The notes under the pieces were generated by a model. That model searched no databases. It had not been told where the DNA came from and saw nothing but the letters and a program-made list of their open reading frames with translations. From Lachnospiraceae bacterium (GTDB taxonomy: Bacteria > Bacillota > Clostridia > Lachnospirales > Lachnospiraceae), in assembly GCA_024696005.1 (NCBI GenBank), contig JAILHF010000015.1:1-37704 (forward strand): a DNA stretch of 37,704 bases, written 5' to 3'. Within the stretch, counting starts at the first letter, position 1. Each line of letters begins with the position of its first letter. Both the position numbers and the translations under genes were made by a program. Positions 31,531 to 37,704 of the stretch are shown piece by piece.

Positions 31531-31890
31531 ATGGCCAAGATACTTGTAGTTGACGATGCCGCATTCATGCGCATGATGATTAAAGATATACTTACCAAGA
31601 ACGGATATGAAGTAGCCGGCGAAGCCGAAAATGGTGCGGTCGCCGTTTCCAAGTACAGCGAATTGAAGCCCGATCTGGTGCTCATGGATATCACGATGCC
31701 GGAAAAGGACGGCATTCAGGCTCTGAAGGACATCAAGGCAAGCGACGGAGGTGCCAAGGTGATCATGTGCTCCGCGATGGGTCAGCAGGCGATGGTTATC
31801 GAAGCGATCCAGTCCGGTGCAAAGGATTTCATCGTTAAGCCCTTCCAGGCCGACCGTGTTATCGAGGCCGTCAAGAAGGTAGTCGGTTAA
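31531..31890 (+). CDS. cheY: Chemotaxis response regulator CheY
   Basis: A 119-residue single receiver domain. Acidic pocket D8/D9, phosphoacceptor D53 (LVLMDITMPEKDG), S81 and K103 are all in place. The C-terminal half (SAMGQQAMVIEAIQSGAKDFIVKPFQ) is nearly the textbook Firmicute CheY sequence. When phosphorylated by CheA, CheY binds the flagellar motor switch. Here it stands alone with its own promoter and terminator, with no chemotaxis or flagellar genes in the window, so another single-domain role cannot be excluded. ATG at 31531 follows GATGAGGAG. Confidence 0.9.
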   Translation: MAKILVVDDAAFMRMMIKDILTKNGYEVAGEAENGAVAVSKYSELKPDLVLMDITMPEKDGIQALKDIKASDGGAKVIMCSAMGQQAMVIEAIQSGAKDFIVKPFQADRVIEAVKKVVG

Positions 31891-31903
31891 GATCAGACAT
31901 CGG

Positions 31904-31933
31904 AAAGCCCCGCCTGCAGGCGGGGCTTTTTTT
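31904..31933 (+). terminator. Terminator of cheY
   Basis: AAA-GCCCCGCC-TGCA-GGCGGGGC-TTTTTTT: a perfect 8-bp stem (31907-31926) and a seven-T tail, 13 bp after the stop. Confidence 0.95.
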
Positions 31934-31946
31934 GTGCTCTGCTTCC

Positions 31947-31973
31947 GGATCAGGGACGTATCCCGATCCTTTT
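31947..31973. terminator. Second stem-loop between cheY and mtaD
   Basis: GGATC-A-GGGA-CGTA-TCCC-GATCC then TTTT: a 9-bp stem with one bulge. In the plus direction it could back up the cheY terminator; in the minus direction it lies 11 bp past the mtaD stop and lacks a T-tract. Confidence 0.45.
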
Positions 31974-31983
31974 CCGAAATGTG

Positions 31984-33279
31984 TTACTTTCCGATCCGTT
32001 CCATGATCCGTTCCGTTTCGAAATAGATCCGTTCCTCATCCATCGTCAGGATCTTTCCGTTTTCCATCGTGATCTCGCCGTCGATGATGACGGTCTCCGT
32101 CTCACTGCCGTTGGCCGAATAAGACAACGCCGCCACGGGATTATTCACGGGCCACATGGACGGTCTTCTCAGGCTCAGGATCGCGAGGTCCGCTTTTTTG
32201 CCCGCCTCGACGGAGCCGATCTCGTTCTCCATGCAAAGAGCTTTCGCACCCTGAATCGTTGCCATGCGGAAGGCCTCTTCCGCGCTCACGCACTGCGGGC
32301 TCAGATGCGTCCCCTTATGGATCAGCGTGAGCAGACTCATCTCCCGGATCATGTTCAGCGCATTGTTGCTGCCGGCTCCGTCCGTCCCCAGACAGAGGTT
32401 GATCCCCTTGGCCATCATCTCCGGCACCGGCGCGAATCCGTTCCCGAGCTTCATGTTGCTGGCCGGATTCGTCACCACGCTCACTCCGTGACGTGCCAGG
32501 ATCTCCATGTCCTTTTCATCCACCTGCACGCAATGGGCTGCGATAAAGGGCACATCGAAAAGCCCCGTGCGCTCAGCCAGTTCGATGGGGCTTGCGCCGT
32601 AGTCCTTCCGGCAGTTCTCGATCTCGGTCCTGCTCTCCGAAAGATGCATGTGGATCCCCATGTTGTTTTTCTTTGCTTCCTCCGCCACGATGCGAAGAAA
32701 GGCCTCATCACAGGTATAAGGTGCATGAGGTCCCAGGCGGAAACTCAGGCGGTCGCAATCCGCAAAGGCTGCCTTTTCCTCATAGGCCTGCTTCAGGCGG
32801 CTGCTGCCGGCTTCATCGTTTCCGCTGCCCACCAGTCCGCGGCTGATCACCGCGCGCATCCCGCTCTCCTTTACGGCACGGCTCGTCTGGCAGATGTTCA
32901 TCTGCATGTCGTTAAAGCAGGTGGTGCCGCTCTTCATCATCTCAACGATGGCCAGGCAGGCGCCCCAGTATGCGTCCTCATCCGTCATCTTCTGCTCGAT
33001 GGGATCGATACGCCCGAACAGCCAGTCCATGAACGACAGATCATCCGCCACATTTCGCATGAAGCTCATGTAGGAATGGGTGTGGCAGTTGACCAGTCCG
33101 GGGATCAGCAGTCTGTCTTTTCCGTCGATGGTCTTTTCCGGCCGGAAACCGGCAGGTACCTCTCCGACTGCTTTGATCCGTTTTCCTTCAATACAAACGC
33201 TTGTGCGCTCCACCCGCTGCGGAGCGGTCTCGTTCTCTCCCGGAAGGATCGCCAGTATGTCTTTGATCTCGATATTCAT
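31984..33279 (-). CDS. mtaD: 5-methylthioadenosine / S-adenosylhomocysteine deaminase
   Basis: A 431-residue amidohydrolase-superfamily enzyme that removes the 6-amino group of S-adenosylhomocysteine or methylthioadenosine. Metal ligands are visible: H66 and H68 (NCHTH), the HMHLSES and AAHCVQVD motifs, and LGTDGAGSNN with the catalytic Asp. RLGPHAPYTCDEA is the substrate-pocket segment of the MtaD/TrzN-like group. Length is normal. It begins 30 bp after the adenosylhomocysteinase gene, with AAGGAGACAAACG before the ATG, so both dispose of the same methylation by-product and are co-expressed. Confidence 0.93.
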   Translation of the reverse strand: MNIEIKDILAILPGENETAPQRVERTSVCIEGKRIKAVGEVPAGFRPEKTIDGKDRLLIPGLVNCHTHSYMSFMRNVADDLSFMDWLFGRIDPIEQKMTDEDAYWGACLAIVEMMKSGTTCFNDMQMNICQTSRAVKESGMRAVISRGLVGSGNDEAGSSRLKQAYEEKAAFADCDRLSFRLGPHAPYTCDEAFLRIVAEEAKKNNMGIHMHLSESRTEIENCRKDYGASPIELAERTGLFDVPFIAAHCVQVDEKDMEILARHGVSVVTNPASNMKLGNGFAPVPEMMAKGINLCLGTDGAGSNNALNMIREMSLLTLIHKGTHLSPQCVSAEEAFRMATIQGAKALCMENEIGSVEAGKKADLAILSLRRPSMWPVNNPVAALSYSANGSETETVIIDGEITMENGKILTMDEERIYFETERIMERIGK

Positions 33280-33309
33280 TCGTTTGTCTCCTTCTTTGAC
33301 AGGCCCCTC

Positions 33310-34551
33310 TTATTTCCCGTACAGATATTCTCTCTGTTCCGGCGTGAGCACATCGATCTCCTTGCCCAGAAAAGCAAGTTTCTTTACCGCCACTTCACGA
33401 TCGACTTCCTCCGGAACATCGATCAGCTTCTCTTTCAGATCCTTTCCGTGCTCGACCAGGTACTTGGCCGACAATGCCTGGATCGCAAAGCTCATGTCCA
33501 TGATCTCAGCGGGATGTCCGTCGCCGCAGGCCAGGTTCACGAGCCGTCCTTCTCCGAGCACCGCAAGGGTTCTTCCGTTGCTCAGCGTGTATCCAATAAT
33601 GTTATTTCGCATCTCTGCGCTGTTTTTGGCGATCCGGCGCAATCCGGCCATGTCGATCTCGCAATCGAAATGTCCCGCATTGCAAAGGATGGCTCCGTCT
33701 TTCATCTCGTAGAAGTCCTCTTCGTCAATGACCTTGTCACAACCGGTGACCGTCACGAAGAAATCTCCGAGCGCCGCTGCTTTCTTCATGGGCATCACTT
33801 CGAAGCCGTCCATGACCGCCTCGATCGCTTTCACCGGGTCGATCTCGGTCACGATCACCTTGGCCCCCAGCCCCTTTGCGCGCATGGCAACGCCCTTGCC
33901 GCACCAGCCGTAGCCGGCTACCACCACCGTCTTGCCTGCCACGATCAGATTGGTGGTGCGGTTGATCCCGTCCCACACCGACTGTCCGGTGCCGTAACGG
34001 TTATCGAAGAAATGTTTGCACTGGGCATTGTTCACCTTTACCATGGGAAAGAGCAGCGTGCCTTCGCGGTTCATGGTCTCCAGACGCAGGATGCCGGTCG
34101 TGGTCTCCTCACAGCCGCCGATCACCTGCGGGATCAGTTCCTTAAACTCGGTATGCATCATATGCACCAGATCCCCGCCGTCATCGATGATGATGTTCGG
34201 TCCCACCGAAAGCACGGCACGGATATGGGCATCATATTCCTCCGCCGTGCAGCCGTGCCAGGCGTGAACCTCCAGCCCCGCCTTTACCAGCGCCGCCGCC
34301 ACATCATCCTGTGTGGAGAGCGGATTGGATCCGGTCACGTACATCTCGGCGCCGCCTGCCGCGAGCACCTTGCAAAGATAAGCCGTCTTGGCCTCCAGAT
34401 GGACCGAAAGCGCGATCTTCTTTCCCGCGAACGGCTTTGTTTTCGAGAATTCCTCCTCCAGCGTCCGAAGCAGATCACAATGGTTCTTTACCCATGCGAT
34501 CTTCATCTCACCGCCCGGCGCCAGAGCGATATCCCTGATCTCACTGCCCAT
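33310..34551 (-). CDS. ahcY: Adenosylhomocysteinase (SAH hydrolase)
   Basis: A 413-residue NAD-dependent enzyme splitting S-adenosylhomocysteine into adenosine and homocysteine, which relieves inhibition of methyltransferases. The start MGSEIRDIALAPGGEMKIAWVKNHC, the substrate part (SGN-like TGSNPLSTQDDVAAAL, CEETTTG), the NAD-binding VVVAGYGWCGKGVA and the NAGHFDCEID motif are all typical. The length and lack of the long insertion fit the bacterial/archaeal short form. ATG at 34551 follows AAGGAGGATACATC; upstream frame is excluded by this site. The leader contains a long hairpin (34581-34609). It is the first gene of a two-gene unit with mtaD. Confidence 0.97.
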   Translation of the reverse strand: MGSEIRDIALAPGGEMKIAWVKNHCDLLRTLEEEFSKTKPFAGKKIALSVHLEAKTAYLCKVLAAGGAEMYVTGSNPLSTQDDVAAALVKAGLEVHAWHGCTAEEYDAHIRAVLSVGPNIIIDDGGDLVHMMHTEFKELIPQVIGGCEETTTGILRLETMNREGTLLFPMVKVNNAQCKHFFDNRYGTGQSVWDGINRTTNLIVAGKTVVVAGYGWCGKGVAMRAKGLGAKVIVTEIDPVKAIEAVMDGFEVMPMKKAAALGDFFVTVTGCDKVIDEEDFYEMKDGAILCNAGHFDCEIDMAGLRRIAKNSAEMRNNIIGYTLSNGRTLAVLGEGRLVNLACGDGHPAEIMDMSFAIQALSAKYLVEHGKDLKEKLIDVPEEVDREVAVKKLAFLGKEIDVLTPEQREYLYGK

Positions 34552-34580
34552 GATGTATCCTCCTTGAAAATAGTTCGATC

Positions 34581-34609
34581 GGAACGGCGGATCTTCTCCG
34601 CCGCGTTCC
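34581..34609 (-). other. Leader hairpin of ahcY
   Basis: CGGCGGA (34585-34591) pairs with TCCGCCG (34597-34603) around a 5-nt loop, and the flanking GGAA/TTCC extends the stem across a 2-nt bulge. It lies in the 5' leader, about 30 nt before the start codon. It has no T-tract. A regulatory or stabilising role is possible; I see no match to the SAH or SAM riboswitch cores. Confidence 0.4.
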
Positions 34610-34628
34610 CACAAAGCTATAATGAAAC

Positions 34629-34637
34629 AGTATAGCA
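34629..34637 (-). promoter_or_regulatory. Extended -10 promoter of ahcY-mtaD
   Basis: The minus strand reads TGCTATACT (TATACT at 34629-34634), 78 bp before the ahcY ATG. No -35 box is evident. Confidence 0.45.
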
Positions 34638-34655
34638 TAATATTCCGCATTTGGC

Positions 34656-34684
34656 TTGCGGTTTTTTCATATTCGGTTTATGAT
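34656..34684 (+). promoter_or_regulatory. Promoter of the DUF2752 gene, possibly giving a leaderless transcript
   Basis: TTGCGG (34656-34661) and TATGAT (34679-34684) are 17 bp apart. The predicted transcript start (about 34690-34692) coincides with the ATGATG start of the gene, which has no ribosome site. Confidence 0.4.
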
Positions 34685-34689
34685 AGCGC

Positions 34690-35202
34690 ATGATGAAAGC
34701 AAAAATGCAGCAGGCTTTCCGCTTGTTCGTGAAAGACCTGCGTTCCAACCTGAAGCTGTTTTTCATGCTCTTCCTCATCTGGGGCGGGCTCTCTCTTTTG
34801 CTGCGCGCTTTTTGTCCCATGGTGGTCCTCTTCGGACTGCCCTGTCCCGGCTGCGGGATCACACGTGCGGCACTGCAGCTTTTGACCTTTCATCCGCTCA
34901 AAGCGTGGGATTACAATCCCTCCCTCTACCTTTGGATCATTCTGGTACTGGCGGCCGCCTACCGGCGTTACTGGCAGGCCCGTCCCCTTCGGGCCCTTCG
35001 CCCTCTGCTCCTTTTTGTGCTGCTTTCCACCATAGCCATTTTCGTTTATCGCATGTACCGCTCCTTTCCGGAGCATCCGCCGCTGATCTACCGGGAGGGC
35101 AATGTCCTTTCCCGGCTGGTCCCCTCCTACGGGAATTTCATGCACAGCCGCTTCGGAAGCGCCGAAGGGATGGAGCAGCATATCTTTCATGTTGCACCGT
35201 AA
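34690..35202 (+). CDS. DUF2752 membrane protein
   Basis: A 170-residue protein with three or four membrane helices. The motif LPCPGCGITRAALQLLTFHPLKAWDYNPSL matches DUF2752 (CPxCGxTRA ... NP), a family of unknown function. The two cysteines of CPGC could bind metal or form a disulfide. Two adjacent ATGs (34690, 34693) start the frame; no ribosome site is visible before either, and an ATG at 34705 is a third option. Possibly co-transcribed with nothing; the next gene has its own promoter. Confidence 0.8.
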   Translation: MMKAKMQQAFRLFVKDLRSNLKLFFMLFLIWGGLSLLLRAFCPMVVLFGLPCPGCGITRAALQLLTFHPLKAWDYNPSLYLWIILVLAAAYRRYWQARPLRALRPLLLFVLLSTIAIFVYRMYRSFPEHPPLIYREGNVLSRLVPSYGNFMHSRFGSAEGMEQHIFHVAP

Positions 35203-35254
35203 AGCTTCTTCCGCTTTCTTTCGGCGGGCAGCATCCGCCGGCCGTTCAAATCTT

Positions 35255-35283
35255 TTGCAAGATCGGGATTTCTGTGGTATAGT
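35255..35283 (+). promoter_or_regulatory. Promoter of the low-complexity membrane protein gene
   Basis: TTGCAA (35255-35260, 4/6) and TATAGT (35278-35283, 5/6) with a 17-bp gap, 39 bp before the ATG. Confidence 0.65.
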
Positions 35284-35321
35284 ATGCGGGTAATGGATCA
35301 ACACTTTTCGGGAGGAAAAAA

Positions 35322-36047
35322 ATGGATAATAACAATATGAACCAGGGAAACAGCGGCGTACCTGCCGGCAATGACAATCCCTACCTGAGCGGAACCCCCG
35401 GCCAGGATCAGAACTCCTTCGGGAGCACCCCTGCATCTCCGGAACAGAGCAGCTTCGGGAGTGCACCTGTGTCACAGGAGCAGAACAGCTTCTTAAGCGG
35501 GAATCCCTCTCCGTCGCAGAACCCCTTCGGGAGTGCAGCTGCGTCTCAGGAGCAGAGCAGCTTCCAGAGCTCCTTCCAGGGCGGGAGCGCCTACCAGAGT
35601 GCAAATCCCTATATGGGAGGAAACACTTCCCAGCCTCAGAGCCCTTTTCAGTCTTCTGCCGGCTATCAGCCCCAGGGTTCTTTCCAGGGCGGAAACGCTT
35701 ATCAGCCCGGCACTGCCGATCAGAACAGCAACGGCATCCAGGGCATCGGTTACCAGCCCGTTGTGCAGCCCAGCGGCTATCAGCCGGATCTGGAGGCTCC
35801 CGTCACACTGGGCGACTGGATCCTGACCATCATCCTTTGCACCATCCCCTGCGTCAATCTGATCATGCTCTTTTCCTGGGCTTTCGGCAACAGCGCACCG
35901 AAATCCAAAGCCAACTGGGCAAAGGCACAGCTCATCTTCACGGGCATCGTTGTCGCCATCACGGTGATCTTCTATATCATCATGGGAGCAGCGATCTTTT
36001 CCCTGGTCCAGAGCGGCGGCTCCGGTTATTCCGGATACCCTTTCTGA
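35322..36047 (+). CDS. Asn/Gln/Ser-rich protein with two C-terminal membrane helices
   Basis: A 241-residue protein. Residues 1-155 are low-complexity (Asn, Gln, Ser, Gly, Pro) with loose repeats of the type SFGSxPxSxEQ and later SFQGGNAYQ. The C-terminal part has two membrane helices: TLGDWILTIILCTIPCVNLIMLFSWAF and IFTGIVVAITVIFYIIMGA, joined by a loop NSAPKSKANWAKAQ. This C-terminal helix-loop-helix with a disordered head occurs in many clostridial proteins of unknown function. ATG follows GGGAGGAAAAAA. Architecture recalls the Gln/Met repeat protein at 21283, but helices and repeats differ. Function unknown. Confidence 0.8.
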   Translation: MDNNNMNQGNSGVPAGNDNPYLSGTPGQDQNSFGSTPASPEQSSFGSAPVSQEQNSFLSGNPSPSQNPFGSAAASQEQSSFQSSFQGGSAYQSANPYMGGNTSQPQSPFQSSAGYQPQGSFQGGNAYQPGTADQNSNGIQGIGYQPVVQPSGYQPDLEAPVTLGDWILTIILCTIPCVNLIMLFSWAFGNSAPKSKANWAKAQLIFTGIVVAITVIFYIIMGAAIFSLVQSGGSGYSGYPF

Positions 36048-36075
36048 GAAACGATCCCCCGGCGGGACATCCTTC

Positions 36076-36108
36076 AAAAAGGAGGGCGAAGCATCGCCCT
36101 CCTTTTTT
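36076..36108. terminator. Bidirectional terminator
   Basis: GGAGGGCGA (36081-36089) pairs with TCGCCCTCC (36094-36102); AAAAA lies on the left and TTTTTT on the right, so it can end both the plus-strand gene at 36047 and pepT (stop at 36121). Confidence 0.92.
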
Positions 36109-36120
36109 AATACGTTTCGT

Positions 36121-37347
36121 CTACAGCGCCCACTCGCGGACCAGCGCCTTCAGGATCTCTATCGTCGTCAGCATCTCATCCACACAGAGATATTCGTGCT
36201 TTCCGTGAAAGTTCCCGCCCCCCGTGCAGAGGTTCGGGCAGGGCAGTCCCAGAAAACTCAGGCGCGAACCGTCCGTGCCTCCGCGGATCGGCTTGTTATC
36301 CGGCTCCACGCCGCACTCCCGCATGGCCTTCATGGCCTTTTCCATTACCTCGGGATGCGGTTCAAGGCGCCTGCCCATGTTGTAATACTGATCCTCCAGC
36401 TTGCAGAAGAGCACCTCCCCGCCGTACGCCGCATCGGTTTCCTCCACGGCTCTTGCAAAGATCTCCTTGCGCTCCTCAAACTTCGCATCGTCATGGTCAC
36501 GGATGATGTATTCCGCTTTCGCGCTCTCCACATCCCCGCTCATCTCCGTCAGATGGAAAAAGCCTTCGCGATCTTTCGTATGCTCGGGACGGTCCTTCTC
36601 CGGCAGGCGCGCGTGAAAATCCATGAGCACCTGCACCGCATTGATCATGCGTCCGCAGGCATCCCCGGGATGCACGCTGCGTCCCTTCACGGAAAGCTTT
36701 GCACCGGCCGCATTAAAGGTCTCGCCGGCAATATCCCCGAGCCGTCCTCCGTCAACGGTATAGGCAAAGTGCGCGCCGAATCCGGCCACATCAAAATGAT
36801 CCACGCCGCGGCCGGTCTCCTCTTCCGCCGTAAATGCGATGCAGATGGTCCCGTGCTTCTCCTCGGGATGAGCCAGAAAATACAGGAACATCTCCATGAT
36901 CTCGGTCACTCCGGCCTTGTCATCGGCCCCCAGAAGCGTGGTCCCGTCCGTCACGACAATGGTCTTCCCTTTCATCCCGCGCATCTCCGGAAAATCCTCC
37001 ATGCGCGTCACGACGCCGAGTTCCTCGTTCAGCACGATGTCTTCTCCGTCATAGTTTTCGATCACACGGGGTTTCGGATCCTTGCCGCTCATGGCTTCGG
37101 ATGTATCCACATGCGCGATGAATCCGATCGCGGGTATCGTCCGCTCCGGACAGTTGGACGGAATGCTTGCATAGACGCAGCCGTATTTTGCATCCTGCCG
37201 CACATCCGGCACCCCCGCCTCCTGAAGCTGGCTGCGCAGATGATCCAGAAGCTCTCGCTGTCCCGGGGTGCTGGGATAAGCGTCGATCGACTCGATCGAC
37301 ATCGTGTCAAAACTCACATAATCCAGAAATCGCTCCAATGCTGTCAT
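36121..37347 (-). CDS. pepT: Peptidase T (tripeptide aminopeptidase)
   Basis: A 408-residue M20 zinc aminopeptidase that removes the N-terminal residue from tripeptides in the cytoplasm. Metal ligands: H79 (FIAHVDTSE), the LLGADDKAG Asp, TAEEETGRG with the catalytic Glu pair, and the C-terminal NFHGKHEY His. The Ser/Thr-Gly rich RGGTDGSRLSFLGLPCPN is PepT-specific. Length matches the family. ATG follows GCAGGAGGAGAAATAA. A promoter candidate (TTGACG/TAAACT) is at 37428-37457. Single-gene unit. Confidence 0.96.
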   Translation of the reverse strand: MTALERFLDYVSFDTMSIESIDAYPSTPGQRELLDHLRSQLQEAGVPDVRQDAKYGCVYASIPSNCPERTIPAIGFIAHVDTSEAMSGKDPKPRVIENYDGEDIVLNEELGVVTRMEDFPEMRGMKGKTIVVTDGTTLLGADDKAGVTEIMEMFLYFLAHPEEKHGTICIAFTAEEETGRGVDHFDVAGFGAHFAYTVDGGRLGDIAGETFNAAGAKLSVKGRSVHPGDACGRMINAVQVLMDFHARLPEKDRPEHTKDREGFFHLTEMSGDVESAKAEYIIRDHDDAKFEERKEIFARAVEETDAAYGGEVLFCKLEDQYYNMGRRLEPHPEVMEKAMKAMRECGVEPDNKPIRGGTDGSRLSFLGLPCPNLCTGGGNFHGKHEYLCVDEMLTTIEILKALVREWAL

Positions 37348-37427
37348 TTATTTCTCCTCCTGCCATGGCCTGTTCCTTCGCTTTCCCGTCCTGCGGGCAA
37401 AGCACAGGTTGCGTGTTGTTCCGGAAT

Positions 37428-37457
37428 AGTTTACGATAAAGCAGGCATCATCGTCAA
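37428..37457 (-). promoter_or_regulatory. Promoter of pepT
   Basis: TTGACG (37452-37457, 5/6) and TAAACT (37428-37433) on the minus strand with an 18-bp gap, about 80 bp before the ATG. Confidence 0.5.
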
Positions 37458-37479
37458 GATAAGCTTATCCGCTGCAGGC

Positions 37480-37508
37480 TTGCATCCCCTGCGAAAACAT
37501 AGTAAAAT
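37480..37508 (+). promoter_or_regulatory. Promoter facing the terminal hairpin repeats
   Basis: TTGCAT (37480-37485, 4/6) and TAAAAT (37503-37508, 5/6) with an exact 17-bp gap. No gene follows inside the window; the transcript would run through the hairpins at 37564-37692 and out of the window. Confidence 0.5.
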
Positions 37509-37563
37509 CTCATAGGTCATTGGCCTGCGGCCGGGAACATTGCCTGCCGACAGCCGAAAAAAA

Positions 37564-37704
37564 GTTACTGTTCAGTGGCTTGCCAGCCACTGAACGTAAC
37601 TGGCTTGCCGCCATGCATAATCGGCTTCGCCGATGGGCGGCAAGCCTGCCAGCCCAAGCGTCGGCCCGTAGCCACGCAGCGAAGTGCGTGGCTCGGGACT
37701 GAAC
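37564..37704. repeat. Cluster of three strong hairpin repeats
   Basis: Hairpin A: GTTACTGTTCAGTGGC (37564-37579) with GCCACTGAACGTAAC (37586-37600), 15 bp with one bulge. Hairpin B: GGCTTGCCGCC (37602-37612) with GGCGGCAAGCC (37636-37646), enclosing a second perfect stem ATCGGC-TTC-GCCGAT (37620-37634). Hairpin C: GCCACGCA (37671-37678) with TGCGTGGC (37685-37692), followed by TCGGGAC. Parts of B and C recur at 8803 and 14632, and a C-like form near 144-171. No protein-coding potential is convincing here. This is either a mobile palindromic repeat family or a structured RNA. Confidence 0.75.

Noticed and set aside
31981-34635. Plus-strand 884-codon open frame
   Set aside because: It is the antisense shadow of mtaD and ahcY, both full-length and well recognised.
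34552-34640. SAH or SAM riboswitch before ahcY
   Set aside because: The single hairpin does not show the conserved cores of these classes that I know; kept only as a leader hairpin.
35220-35244. Terminator after the DUF2752 gene (CGGCGG/CCGCCG stem)
   Set aside because: The stem is real but no T-tract follows; evidence is too weak for a call.
37520-37702. Small plus-strand protein after the promoter at 37480
   Set aside because: The frame runs through the hairpin repeats; composition reflects the repeats and there is no ribosome site.

Overview
The window reads as a chromosomal segment of a moderately GC-rich Firmicute of class Clostridia, most likely Lachnospiraceae. The evidence is strong AGGAGG-type ribosome sites, sigma-A promoters (several with an extended TGnTATAAT -10 box), and gene content typical of that family: GH94 cellobiose phosphorylase, clostripain-like C11 protease, a LacI-type-sensor/GGDEF protein without a DNA-binding domain, a cytidylate-kinase-like protein, DUF1232 and YczE-like proteins, and a TraG/VirD4-like ATPase. 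There is no rRNA, prophage, transposase or CRISPR array. One tRNA-Arg(ACG) is present. No species is assigned.

Layout. 1-349: hairpin-rich intergenic DNA ending in a promoter. 350-3142 (+): an acyltransferase-3 protein fused in frame to a complete MalG-type ABC permease. 8688-3150 (-): a tight unit of THUMP RNA methyltransferase, membrane-anchored amidase-like pseudoenzyme, C11 protease, XTP/dITP pyrophosphatase and YfcE-like phosphoesterase. 8905-11979 (+): sugar-sensor diguanylate cyclase plus ArsB/SLC13-type transporter. 12122-14605 (+): GH94 phosphorylase with its own promoter and terminator. 14710-15110: a tandem array of about five imperfect hairpins with a 61-63 bp period and compensatory stem changes. 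15988-15140 (-): metallo-beta-lactamase-fold lipoprotein.

24698-16052 (-): eight genes in one direction, mostly overlapping or nearly so: an unknown 287-aa protein, an orphan VirD4-like ATPase without membrane segments, a Gln/Met-repeat membrane protein, a 37-kDa-type nucleoid-associated protein, a YczE-like membrane protein, a DUF1232 protein, a PHP phosphoesterase and a YfhO-like membrane protein. No relaxase or VirB4 accompanies the ATPase, so this is the best candidate for an undescribed system. Upstream lie a zinc-ribbon lipoprotein, tRNA-Arg and a dynamin-like GTPase.

31378-28578 (-): cytidylate-kinase-like protein, ECF sigma factor, PepSY-containing anti-sigma-like protein and purine nucleoside phosphorylase. 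31531-31890 (+): CheY. 34551-31984 (-): adenosylhomocysteinase and MtaD, an S-adenosylhomocysteine disposal pair. 34690-36047 (+): a DUF2752 protein and a low-complexity membrane protein. 37347-36121 (-): peptidase T. 37348-37704: more hairpin repeats related to those at the window start, preceded by a good plus-strand promoter.

Gene calls rest on reading motifs and family resemblance by eye; no database search was run. Functions of the unknown 287-aa protein, the VirD4-like ATPase and the hairpin elements are not known.
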